NCBI RefSeq assembly: GCF_003363265.1
Contig: NZ_QRBF01000010.1
Location: forward strand, 62,001 to 126,000
Direction: 5' to 3'
DNA length: 64,000 bases
Source of the DNA: Dyella psychrodurans
GTDB lineage: Bacteria > Pseudomonadota > Gammaproteobacteria > Xanthomonadales > Rhodanobacteraceae
Positions 25,190 through 33,168 of this stretch are shown here, in pieces. The first letter of the stretch is position 1. Each line of letters opens with the position of its first letter. The notes under the pieces are model-generated. The model searched no databases. It was given only the letters and a program-made list of their open reading frames with translations, and had not been told where the DNA came from. The translations under genes were made by a program, and so were the position numbers.

Positions 25190-27001
25190 ATGTCCTTCAT
25201 GCGCGACACCGCTCGACTAACCAGCCTGTTGGACCGGGCGAGCAGCGGTCTGCACGCCGTCTTCCAGCCACTGATCCGGCTGGACACGATGGAGATCGTC
25301 GCGCATGAAGGATTGGCACGCACGGCAGCCCAGCTGGGTGGCATCACAACGCCGGAGCTGCTCAATCTCGCACGCGCCGAAGGCAGATTGGGCGAATTCG
25401 AACTGGCTGCCGCGCGCACCGTGTGCACGGCGTTCGCCGCACAAAACGCGCGCGGCCGGCTGCTGGTGAATCTCAGTGCCCAGGCTTTCATGCAGGAGTC
25501 GATCGAACCCGACGACCTGCTCGCCGCACTCGGCAGCGGCGGTATGGATCTCAGCCGCATCACGATCGAACTTACCGAGCGGGACATCGTCGACGAACCC
25601 GCGCGGCTCGCCCACGCATTGGGATATTTGCGCGCGCACGGGGTGCGTTTCGCGCTGGACGACTTCGGCAACGGCCATTCCAATTTCGAAATGTGGAACG
25701 AAATTCACCCGGAAGTGGTGAAGATCGACCGCTATCTGATCCACGGATTGGCCAAGAGCGCCGAGCGCCTGGCGATCGTGCGCGCATTGTGCCAAGTGGC
25801 AGAAACGCTTGGCGCGGACCTGGTAGGCGAAGGCGTCGAAGAACCGGACGATCTGCGCATGCTGCGCGAACTCGGCATTTGCTATGCGCAGGGCTTCCTG
25901 CTGGGCTATCCCGGACCGCAGGTAAGCCACGCCATCAGCGAGTCCGCGCGCGAAGCATTGAGTCATCCATCCATATCGGTACCGCCCCGGCTGCGTGGAC
26001 CGGTCACGCAACGCCCCATGCACCTGGGCCATCTGGTGATCGAAGCGCCATCGCTGACGCCACAGCAGACCAACCACGATGTGATCACGCTCTTTGCCCA
26101 AATGCCCGAGCTGCATGCACTGGCGGTGGTGGAAGACGAGCGACCCATTGGCATCGTCAATCGGCGCGTTTTCAGCGAGCGCATGGCGCAGCCCTATACA
26201 CGCGAACTCTACGGCCGCAAAAGCTGTACCGCCTTCATGCACGAAGCACCGCTGCTGTGCGATGTGCATCAATCGCTCGAAAGCATGGCGGACATTCTGC
26301 GCGGGCAGGACCAGCGTTATCTCAGCGACGGTTTCGTGATCACGCGCGAAGGACTTTATCTGGGACTTGGAACAGGCGAATCACTGGTGCGCCGGGTAAC
26401 CGAACTGCGCATCGAAGCGGCCCGCTACGCGAACCCGCTTACTTTCCTGCCCGGCAACATCCCGGTGACGGAACATCTGGCACGGCTGCTGCGCGCCGAA
26501 CTGCCCTTCACCGTGGCTTATGTGGATCTCAATCACTTCAAGCCGTTCAACGATCAATACGGTTATTTTCGCGGCGACGAAATGATCCGCCTGCTCGCGG
26601 GAATCCTCACCGCTCAGGTCAACCCGCGCTGCGATTTCGTGGGCCATATCGGCGGCGACGACTTTCTGCTGGTGTTTCAGAGCGAGGACTGGGAAACGCG
26701 CTGCATGCAGATGGTCGCCTTGTTCAACCAGCGCGCCCGCGATCTGTTTGCTGCCGAGGACATTGCCCGGCAAGGCATCGTCGGTGAGGATCGTCACGGC
26801 AACACGCAGTTCTTTCCGCTCACCACTGTCGCCATCGGTGCCGTGCGCGTCGTACCGCCCTTCCCTGGCCGCCCGGAAACGCTCGCCACGCTGGCGGCGC
26901 GCGCCAAACGGCACGCCAAGCGCGCGCAAGTCGGGTTCTATCTGTTGTCCGGCGATACCTCGTGGCCTGCGCAAGCCGACACGGCAGCGACGCCCGCCTG
27001 A
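25190..27001 (+). CDS. EAL-CBS-GGDEF c-di-GMP signalling protein
   Basis: A 603-residue cytoplasmic protein. Residues about 15-250 are an EAL domain retaining the main catalytic residues: EGL (E40) in place of EAL, N94, the ELTE glutamates, D157-D158 of DDFG, K178, EGVE (214-217) and Q234. Residues about 290-400 resemble a CBS pair. Residues about 425-590 are a GGDEF domain whose signature is GGDDF (488-492) and which lacks an RxxD inhibitory site. Phosphodiesterase activity is plausible; cyclase activity is uncertain because the second acidic residue is Asp. The CBS region suggests control by an adenine nucleotide. The gene starts 7 bp after the chemoreceptor stop. Confidence 0.85.
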   Translation: MSFMRDTARLTSLLDRASSGLHAVFQPLIRLDTMEIVAHEGLARTAAQLGGITTPELLNLARAEGRLGEFELAAARTVCTAFAAQNARGRLLVNLSAQAFMQESIEPDDLLAALGSGGMDLSRITIELTERDIVDEPARLAHALGYLRAHGVRFALDDFGNGHSNFEMWNEIHPEVVKIDRYLIHGLAKSAERLAIVRALCQVAETLGADLVGEGVEEPDDLRMLRELGICYAQGFLLGYPGPQVSHAISESAREALSHPSISVPPRLRGPVTQRPMHLGHLVIEAPSLTPQQTNHDVITLFAQMPELHALAVVEDERPIGIVNRRVFSERMAQPYTRELYGRKSCTAFMHEAPLLCDVHQSLESMADILRGQDQRYLSDGFVITREGLYLGLGTGESLVRRVTELRIEAARYANPLTFLPGNIPVTEHLARLLRAELPFTVAYVDLNHFKPFNDQYGYFRGDEMIRLLAGILTAQVNPRCDFVGHIGGDDFLLVFQSEDWETRCMQMVALFNQRARDLFAAEDIARQGIVGEDRHGNTQFFPLTTVAIGAVRVVPPFPGRPETLATLAARAKRHAKRAQVGFYLLSGDTSWPAQADTAATPA

Positions 27002-27008
27002 AGCGCCA

Positions 27009-27383
27009 TCAACACACGTGCAGCCAATGCACGTGCACGCCGTTTTCGCGGTCTTCTTCCCGGAATCCCTGACGACCTTCTGCCACCACTCCCCAAACGG
27101 TACGCAGACTTTCGCCCAACACGCGATCGACGCGGACGTGCTCGCCTTTCGGAATGGCGAACCGCGTCTCCACCACCATCACCCGGTCGCTTTCCCAAAC
27201 CAGCACGGCGTTGCGCCCGCTGTTCGCGCCCCAGCCGACATGAAGCTGGACGTCCTGCGAGGAGAACGCCCCGCGGTTGTCCAGTTTCCAGCTCTCGGTT
27301 TTGCTCAGCAGCGACTGCAGGTGAGGATCGTCCCAGTTCACCTGGTTGTTCGACAGCTTCGAATTGGGCTTGAAATGACTCAT
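27009..27383 (-). CDS. Conserved hypothetical protein, tandem paralogue A
   Basis: A 124-residue cytoplasmic protein, paralogous to the next gene (27604-27975). Shared segments include WKLDNRGAFSSQDVQ, LVWESDR, VETRFAIPKGEHVR and the C-terminal WGVV.EGR.GFREEDREN...WLH. The pattern of alternating beta strands with conserved Trp and Gly suggests a small beta-sandwich. I do not recognise the family. It ends 7 bp from the convergent EAL-GGDEF gene. No signal peptide. Confidence 0.75.
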   Translation of the reverse strand: MSHFKPNSKLSNNQVNWDDPHLQSLLSKTESWKLDNRGAFSSQDVQLHVGWGANSGRNAVLVWESDRVMVVETRFAIPKGEHVRVDRVLGESLRTVWGVVAEGRQGFREEDRENGVHVHWLHVC

Positions 27384-27464
27384 GCAGGCAACATCCGCTC
27401 AGGTCGACGCCAGCGGCGCCATCACTCGTGCACAACCGTGCGTTCCCTGCCTACCGGCTAGCCG

Positions 27465-27488
27465 CGATCGGATCGGGGGATCCGATCG
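27465..27488. repeat. 10-bp inverted repeat between paralogues
   Basis: CGATCGGATC (27465-27474) and GATCCGATCG (27479-27488), separated by four G. No T-run on either side, so it is more likely a protein site or relic than a terminator. Confidence 0.45.
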
Positions 27489-27603
27489 AAACGAAGCCGG
27501 GTACATCTGGATGGTTAGCGCGCTTGAGCGTCCTATCGGCCTGATGGACGCAAAACTTTAGGGCCCCTCTTCGAAGCCCAAGGCGGAGGCGTCGCAGACG
27601 CCG

Positions 27604-27975
27604 CTATTTGACATGCAGCCAATAGAAGTGAAGGCCGTTCTTGCGGTCTTCCTCGCGAAAACCTTCGCGCCCGTCCACGACCACGCCCCACAGGGTTCGG
27701 ATGCTTTCGCCCAGATGCTTGTCGATGCGGACATGCTCGCCCATGCCGATGGGAAAGTTCGTCTCCACCACCAGCGACTTGTCGCGTTCCCACACCAACA
27801 TGGCGGACTTGCCGACCGTACCGCTCCAACCCACGTAGATCTGGATGTCCTGGGGTGCGAAGCCACCGCGATTGTCCAGACGCCAGGTTTCGCTTCGGCG
27901 CAGCAGCGACTCCAACTGCGGATCGCTCCAGTCCACACGAACATTGGAAACTCGGGCATGCGGCCTGTGATTCAT
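27604..27975 (-). CDS. Conserved hypothetical protein, tandem paralogue B
   Basis: A 123-residue protein about 60 per cent identical by eye to the 27009-27383 product over its full length: WRLDNRGGFAPQDIQ, LVWERDK, VETNFPIGMGEHVR, LGESIRTLWGVVVDGREGFREEDRKN, YWLHVK. Conservation is strongest in the last 45 residues. The two genes are probably a local duplication with a 220-bp spacer containing a 10-bp palindrome (27465-27488). Function unknown. The frame is open upstream to 28200 but similarity begins at the ATG at 27975. Confidence 0.78.
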   Translation of the reverse strand: MNHRPHARVSNVRVDWSDPQLESLLRRSETWRLDNRGGFAPQDIQIYVGWSGTVGKSAMLVWERDKSLVVETNFPIGMGEHVRIDKHLGESIRTLWGVVVDGREGFREEDRKNGLHFYWLHVK

Positions 27976-28339
27976 GGTCGGCTTCCGCGTTGGGGGCGCA
28001 ATCATGGTATGACCGTGGCGCGCGATGGCGGTAGCAAGGTTTTGTGTGAAATATGTGAAAAGTACGTCGACGCGTTCACACACGAAACAATCGGATCGCT
28101 GTTTCCAGGCGGGACGCCCACCGGTCTCAAGACCCCGGTGATGTGCTCCGAGTCTTGCGGCCTGCGTCATCCAGCCGGGCAAACTCTCGCGGCAGTGCAC
28201 AAAACGGCCCTGAAAACACGCATTTTTATGCTAGGAAAGGCGCTGCGGCTGAATGCCGCACTGCACGCTGTTCTCCCCAACCGTCCGCGCTAAGGTCATC
28301 CAACGTTCGTAAAGCAGCGTTCACAGCTCGGGGGAGTTG
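27976..28339. other. Divergent intergenic region with an 8-bp inverted repeat
   Basis: About 360 bp between paralogue B (minus) and the nuclease-fold gene (plus). TGTGTGAA at 28043-28050 and TTCACACA at 28075-28082 form a spaced inverted repeat, possibly an operator. No gene or RNA is seen. Confidence 0.35.
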
Positions 28340-29014
28340 ATGGCGAAGCACGGAACACGTCGCATCGAGCGGTTCATGTCGGTGCATTGGCCAGCCGGCA
28401 TCCTGCTCGGCATGAGCGCTTATTTCGGCGTTCACGATGGCGTGGGCGCGCAAAGCAGCGTCCATATCGTTATTGCCTGGTTATTGATCGCTGCATGCTG
28501 GTTCGGCGCCTTCATGTCGTGCCTGGGCTATCGCCGGCGCATGCGGCGCCTGGTCGTCCGCGACGAAGTGAACGAACTGCGCGGCATCCATTGGCGAGAC
28601 TTTGAACGTCAGGTAGCGCAAGCGTTTCGTTACCGCGGTTATGTGGTGGAACACGCCGGTCATGCCGATATCGACAACGGCCTGGACCTGATCGTGCACA
28701 AGCACGGCCTGACCACCCTGGTTCAGTGCAGGCACTGGCACAATCGCAACGTCGACGTGAAGGACGTGCGCGAGATGCATGGCCTCATGAAATTCCACCA
28801 GGCGTCCGCCGTGAAAATCGTCGCCTGCGGCGACTACACCGAGGACGCATGGAAGTTCGTCGCCGGCAAACCCTTCGAATTGATCTACGGCGAAACGCTG
28901 CTCGCCATGCTGAGCGATGCACAATTGCCCATCGACGCGAGCGTGGTTCCTTTCCGGGCGCCGGCTTCGCCACCACCGATGCACCATCGCCCGAAGACGG
29001 CTGCGCACCCTTGA
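28340..29014 (+). CDS. Membrane-anchored restriction-endonuclease-fold protein, probably inactive
   Basis: A 224-residue protein with GGGGGAG just before the ATG. Two hydrophobic segments (about residues 14-30 and 39-60) precede a cytoplasmic Mrr-type PD-(D/E)XK domain (about 80-190): IHWRDFERQVAQAFRYRGYVVEHAG, then GLDLIVHKHGLTTLVQCRHW. In active relatives the last motif is Q-C-K; here the lysine is Arg (QCRHW), whereas the paralogue at 52739-53548 keeps QCKQW. Catalysis is therefore doubtful while the fold is kept. It also lacks the zinc-finger tail of the paralogue. Role unknown; it may bind DNA or regulate. Confidence 0.78.
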   Translation: MAKHGTRRIERFMSVHWPAGILLGMSAYFGVHDGVGAQSSVHIVIAWLLIAACWFGAFMSCLGYRRRMRRLVVRDEVNELRGIHWRDFERQVAQAFRYRGYVVEHAGHADIDNGLDLIVHKHGLTTLVQCRHWHNRNVDVKDVREMHGLMKFHQASAVKIVACGDYTEDAWKFVAGKPFELIYGETLLAMLSDAQLPIDASVVPFRAPASPPPMHHRPKTAAHP

Positions 29015-29022
29015 GCTGAAAT

Positions 29023-29054
29023 AAAAAACGCCGCGCCAAAGCGCGGCGTTTTTT
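29023..29054. terminator. Bidirectional rho-independent terminator
   Basis: A-run, perfect GC-rich stem (29023-29036 with 29041-29054), four-base loop, T-run. It lies between two convergent genes (stops at 29014 and 29073) and can serve both. Confidence 0.92.
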
Positions 29055-29072
29055 ATTCCCCTCGCTGCTGCG

Positions 29073-30335
29073 CTAGAGCTCTTGCCGCGGCTTCACCAGC
29101 AATGCCAGAAAGGTCAGCACGGCAGCTGCGGACAAGTAATAACCGACATAGGCAAGCCCGTAGGTTTTCGCCAGCCACGTAGCGAGGTATGGCGCCAGCG
29201 AAGCGCCAAAAATACCCGCGAGGTTGAAAGCCAGCGAGGCCCCGGTATAGCGCACGGCCGTGGGAAACATCTGCGCCAGGATCGTACCCAGCGGCCCATA
29301 CGTGATACCCACGACGCACATGCCAAGCACCATGAACAGCAGACCATGATTGGTCAGCAACGGCGCGTATGCGATGCCGAACGCAAAAATCAACACGGTT
29401 GCGATGATCATCGCGTAGCGGCTGCTGCGGCGATCCGCGAGCCAGGCGGAAACCGGAATGAGCGCTGCGAAGAACAACACGCCGACCATCTGCACCAACA
29501 GGAACGTCTCCCGCGGATAGCCCAGCTTGGACGTTGCCCAGCTCAGCGCGAACACCGTCATCAGGTAGAAGATGACGAATGTGGCCAAGGCTGCGAAGGT
29601 TCCGGCGATCAGCTCACGCGGATGGTGCGTGAAGACGCGCACCATGGGTACTTCAACGCGTTTCTGTTGCGCCATGGCGCGCGCAAACGCCGGCGTTTCC
29701 GTCAAGCGCAGGCGCATCCACAAACCCACTACCACGAGCACCGAACTGGCGAGGAATGGAATGCGCCAGCCCCAGGCGAAAAACGCCGCATCGCCCATGC
29801 TCTGCGTCAACCACAGAAACAATCCGGTCGCGACGAGGAAGCCGATCGGCGCGCCGAGCTGCGGAAACATGCCGTACCACGCGCGCTTGTTCGCCGGCGC
29901 ATTTTCAATGGCCAGCAGCACCGCACCACCCCACTCGCCACCCAGGCCCAAGCCTTGCCCCAAACGGCACAGCGCCAACAGCAATGGCGCCGCCAAACCG
30001 ATATGCGCGTAGGTCGGGAGCATGCCGATGGTGACGGTGGAAAGACCCATGGTCAGCAATGCGGCCACCAGCGTGGCCTTGCGGCCGACGCGGTCGCCGA
30101 AATGGCCGAACAACGCGGAACCGATGGGTCTGGCGACAAAGGCTAACGCAAACGTGGCAAATGATTGCAGCGTTGCCGACGCAGTATCGCTCGCCGGAAA
30201 AAACAGCTTGGGAAACACCAGCACCGCCGCCGTGGCGTAGATATAGAAATCGAAAAACTCGATGGTGGTGCCGATCAGACTGGCAAACAACACTCGGCCC
30301 GGCGAATTGGCCGGAGTGGTTACAGCATCGCGCAT
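29073..30335 (-). CDS. MHS-family MFS transporter
   Basis: A 420-residue, twelve-helix inner-membrane protein with AGGAAAG before the start. Metabolite:H+ symporter features are clear: IGTTIEFFDFYIYATAA in helix 1, ARPIGSALFGHFGDRVGRKATL in loop 2-3, and LCRLGQGLGLGGEWGGAVLLAIENAP in helix 4. Relatives import dicarboxylates, shikimate, betaine or other small organic acids with protons. The substrate cannot be set from sequence. The next gene upstream on the same strand is the sigma factor, with a 42-bp gap, but linkage is probably fortuitous. Confidence 0.85.
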   Translation of the reverse strand: MRDAVTTPANSPGRVLFASLIGTTIEFFDFYIYATAAVLVFPKLFFPASDTASATLQSFATFALAFVARPIGSALFGHFGDRVGRKATLVAALLTMGLSTVTIGMLPTYAHIGLAAPLLLALCRLGQGLGLGGEWGGAVLLAIENAPANKRAWYGMFPQLGAPIGFLVATGLFLWLTQSMGDAAFFAWGWRIPFLASSVLVVVGLWMRLRLTETPAFARAMAQQKRVEVPMVRVFTHHPRELIAGTFAALATFVIFYLMTVFALSWATSKLGYPRETFLLVQMVGVLFFAALIPVSAWLADRRSSRYAMIIATVLIFAFGIAYAPLLTNHGLLFMVLGMCVVGITYGPLGTILAQMFPTAVRYTGASLAFNLAGIFGASLAPYLATWLAKTYGLAYVGYYLSAAAVLTFLALLVKPRQEL

Positions 30336-30377
30336 GTCGGGCTTTCCTGGGGGCGGAAGGCCGATTCTGCCAGATAT

Positions 30378-31658
30378 TCAGGGATCAAGACCCGCCTGTC
30401 GATCCTGCAGGAAACGGCGCACCGCTGCATCGCGCGTCAGGCCGATGGCGATCTCGTACGCGTGATGGGCTCGCGTTTTTTGGCCGGCGCGTGCCAATAA
30501 ATCGGCGAGTGCGGCCCAATAAGGTTGGTAATCGGTCAACCGCTTGTCGACGGAGAGGTCTTCGAGGATCGCAAGCGCAACCTGCAATCCCTCCAGCTCG
30601 GCCACGGCCAACGCACGATTGAGCGCAACGACAGGAGAACCCGTCAAGGCGAGCAGCGCGCCATAGAGTTGTACTTCCGGCGTCCAATCGGTGCGTCCGG
30701 AACGGCGCCGCTCGATGTGCGCGGACTGCAACGCCGCTTCCAGCTGATATCGGCCGATATGTTTGAACGCGCTGGCACGTTGCAACAACGCTTCCGCCTC
30801 ATCGATCGCGGCAGCATCCCACAGGCTGATGTCCTGCTTCGCCAGCGGCACATAGTCGCCCTGCGCATTACGTCGCGCGCTTCGGCGCGCCTGGGCGTAC
30901 AGCATGCCGGCAAGCAGGCCCATCGCTTCCGGTTCCTGCGGCAGCAATTCGACCAGCAAGCGCGCGAGGAAGATCGCTTCGTCGGCGAGATCGCGCCGAA
31001 CCAGATCGGCTTCGTCCGGATCGCTCCAGCCCTCCGCGTACGTGGCGTAGACCGCATCGAGCACACCATCCAGCCGCCCGCTCCATGCCTCGCGCTCGGG
31101 AATGACGAAAGGAATGCCGGCCTCGCGGATTTTCTGCTTCGCACGGCCCAGTCGCTTGCCCATCGCCTCGGGCGACACCAGAAAAGCCGAAGCGATGGTT
31201 TTCGCATCGAGCCCCAGCACGGTCTGCAACATCAAGGGCGCGCGAACAGACGCATCGATAGCCGGGTGAGTACAGGCGAACAGCAAGGCAAGACGGCGAT
31301 CGGGAAACGCGTCGTCCTCGCCGTCCGCATGCATGCACTCCGCCTGCATATCCGCGATCGCCCGCAACTGTGCAGCGACGGCATCGCCCGTACGATGCCG
31401 CCGCGTGCCATCGATACCTTTGCGGCGCGCCACGGTCATCAGCCATGCCTCGGGTTGATCGGGACATCCGTTGGCCGGCCAATCCGCGAGGGCGGCGGCG
31501 AAAGCTTCCGACAAGGCATCCTCCGCCGCGGACACGTCGTGCATGTCGGCGGCGAGGTAGGCGAGCAGCTTGCCATAGCTGCGACGAGCCACCGTGCTCG
31601 CCGCAGCGCGGGCGGCCGCAGCGTCGCTCACGCTGCGGAGGTCCCTGACATTGCCCAT
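30378..31658 (-). CDS. ECF42-type RNA polymerase sigma factor with TPR-like extension
   Basis: A 426-residue sigma-70 family protein, much longer than ordinary ECF factors. Residues about 25-95 are region 2 (AEDALSEAFAAALADWPANGCPDQPEAWLMTVARR), residues about 120-180 region 4 (LPLMLQTVLGLDAK-like, IASAFLVSPEAMGKRLGRAKQKIRE), followed by a 240-residue helical extension with tetratricopeptide-like character. This architecture, and linkage to a YCII/DGPF gene, define ECF42. These factors have no anti-sigma factor; the extension is thought to control activity. It overlaps the YCII gene by 31 bp, so the pair is co-transcribed. Likely target: its own YCII operon. Confidence 0.85.
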   Translation of the reverse strand: MGNVRDLRSVSDAAAARAAASTVARRSYGKLLAYLAADMHDVSAAEDALSEAFAAALADWPANGCPDQPEAWLMTVARRKGIDGTRRHRTGDAVAAQLRAIADMQAECMHADGEDDAFPDRRLALLFACTHPAIDASVRAPLMLQTVLGLDAKTIASAFLVSPEAMGKRLGRAKQKIREAGIPFVIPEREAWSGRLDGVLDAVYATYAEGWSDPDEADLVRRDLADEAIFLARLLVELLPQEPEAMGLLAGMLYAQARRSARRNAQGDYVPLAKQDISLWDAAAIDEAEALLQRASAFKHIGRYQLEAALQSAHIERRRSGRTDWTPEVQLYGALLALTGSPVVALNRALAVAELEGLQVALAILEDLSVDKRLTDYQPYWAALADLLARAGQKTRAHHAYEIAIGLTRDAAVRRFLQDRQAGLDP

Positions 31659-31993
31659 ACCGGGCGCACTTCAATGGTGCCGTGGCTGGCACCGGGGCAG
31701 CGTGCGGCCCAACCCAGCGCGGCATCGAGATCGGGCGCTTCGATCAGGTAATAGCCGCCAAGCTGTTCCTTGGAGTCGATGTAGGGCCCATCCAGCACCT
31801 GCGATTTGCCTTCGACCAGGCGCACGGTCGTTGCCGTGCCCGTATCTTGCAGCCGGTTGGAGCCCACCCACACGCCGGCTTCTTTTAACGCCTGCGTGTA
31901 GGCCTGGTACGCCGCCACGCCACGTTGCTGATCGGCCTGCGACATGCGGCTCCAGGCGCCTTCTTCGGAAAAAAGCATGAGTAGATATTGCAT
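31628..31993 (-). CDS. YCII/DGPF-domain protein, partner of the ECF42 sigma factor
   Basis: A 121-residue protein with AAGGAG 7 bases before the ATG. The N-terminus MQYLLMLFSEEGAW and the DGPYIDSKEQLGGYYLIEA motif (the DGPF signature) are those of YCII-related proteins regularly encoded beside ECF42 sigma factors. The fold is a small ferredoxin-like dimer; enzymatic function is unknown although YciI relatives may be hydrolases. First gene of the two-gene unit with the sigma factor. Confidence 0.88.
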   Translation of the reverse strand: MQYLLMLFSEEGAWSRMSQADQQRGVAAYQAYTQALKEAGVWVGSNRLQDTGTATTVRLVEGKSQVLDGPYIDSKEQLGGYYLIEAPDLDAALGWAARCPGASHGTIEVRPVWAMSGTSAA

Positions 31994-32180
31994 CGGAATT
32001 CTCCTTGGGTCGGGGCGGGCACCATGCGCCGCCACTCCGATGACGCACGAACTTTCGCGATTTGGACATCCGTTCCGAGAGCATAACCAGTCGTTCCATA
32101 GCCGGCATGAGCAGGTTAAAGGCAACCAAATGGTTGCGTTATTGGCAAGTCGGCGCTAATCTGCAACAAGGAGGTTGCAC

Positions 32181-32642
32181 ATGAACACATCTACCGATCG
32201 CATCGAACGACAGATACACATCAAGGCACCGCGTTCAAAAGTATGGAGCTCACTCGCCGATGCCGAGTCCTTCGGCAACTGGTTCGGCGTGGCGCTCAAG
32301 GGAAAACGATTCGTCGCCGGCGAACCCATCGAGGGCAACATCACGTATCCCGGCTACGAGCACGTGGTATGGAAGGTGGTGGTCGAGCGTATCGAACCCG
32401 AACGCCTGCTTTCCTTCCGCTGGCATCCGTATGCCGTCGACCCGCATGTCGACTATTCGCACGAACCCACCACGCTGGTCAGTTTCGAACTGGAAGAAAC
32501 GCGCGACGGCACCCTGCTCCGGTTGGTGGAATCGGGTTTCGACCAGATTCCGACCCATCGGCGTCTTGAAGCATTTCGCATGAACAGCCAGGGTTGGGAC
32601 GCGCAGATGAAAAACATCGACGCCTATGTCGCCTCGCACTAG
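32181..32642 (+). CDS. SRPBCC-family (AHSA1-like) protein
   Basis: A 153-residue protein with AAGGAGG before the ATG. RQIHIKAPRSKVWSSLADAESFGNWFGV and ERLLSFRWHP are typical of AHSA1/START-like SRPBCC proteins, which form a hydrophobic cavity for a ligand. It overlaps the following ArsR-type regulator gene by 17 bp. This pairing of an AHSA1 protein with an ArsR repressor is common, and often travels with YCII/sigma genes as here, where the sigma operon diverges 187 bp away. Confidence 0.85.
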   Translation: MNTSTDRIERQIHIKAPRSKVWSSLADAESFGNWFGVALKGKRFVAGEPIEGNITYPGYEHVVWKVVVERIEPERLLSFRWHPYAVDPHVDYSHEPTTLVSFELEETRDGTLLRLVESGFDQIPTHRRLEAFRMNSQGWDAQMKNIDAYVASH

Positions 32643-32991
32643 CCCGCTTGCGAAAGGTGCTCGGTCGAAGCACTCGGGCTTGCAAAAATCCGCGCCGATC
32701 TTTGCCGCGCTGGGCGATGAAACCCGTCTTCGCCTGATCGCCGTGCTCTGCGCCGGCGGTGCGTTGTCCATCGCGCAACTCACCGCCGGCACCGACATCA
32801 CCCGACAGGCGGTGACAAAGCACTTGCAAGTGCTCGCCGATGCCGGACTGGTGCACGACATCCGGCAAGGACGCGAGCGACTCTGGGAGTTCGAACCCAC
32901 CCGGCTTGAAGAAGCCCGACGCTCGCTCGACACGATTGCACAGCAATGGGATCAGGCATTGACGCGATTGAAGTCCATGCTGGAGCAATAG
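32626..32991 (+). CDS. ArsR-family transcriptional regulator
   Basis: A 121-residue winged-helix regulator: PIFAALGDETRLRLIAVLCAGGALSIAQLTAG is helix 1-3 and ITRQAVTKHLQVLADAGLVHDIRQGRERLWEF the recognition helix and wing. No Cys-x-Cys metal motif (only one cysteine), so it is probably not a metal sensor. Start overlaps the SRPBCC coding end, showing co-transcription; it probably represses its own operon and perhaps the neighbouring sigma/YCII operon. Confidence 0.87.
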   Translation: MSPRTSPLAKGARSKHSGLQKSAPIFAALGDETRLRLIAVLCAGGALSIAQLTAGTDITRQAVTKHLQVLADAGLVHDIRQGRERLWEFEPTRLEEARRSLDTIAQQWDQALTRLKSMLEQ

Positions 32992-33168
32992 GTTCACGCC
33001 CTCACGCCCGGCAACCTGCTGCTGCGTGAAAACCGTGATCGAAGAACATTCTCGTTCCCTAGACGGCCCCGTCACATCGAGGTTGTCTTTTCGGAACCCG
33101 ACAAACCGAAAACCCCTTAATATCCGGCGAAGCTCCAACGCGCGGGCGTCGGTCGAATTGAGGGAACC

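Noticed and set aside
27465-27488. Hairpin between the tandem paralogues as a terminator
   Set aside because: No T-run follows on either strand, so an intrinsic terminator is not supported; kept only as an inverted repeat.
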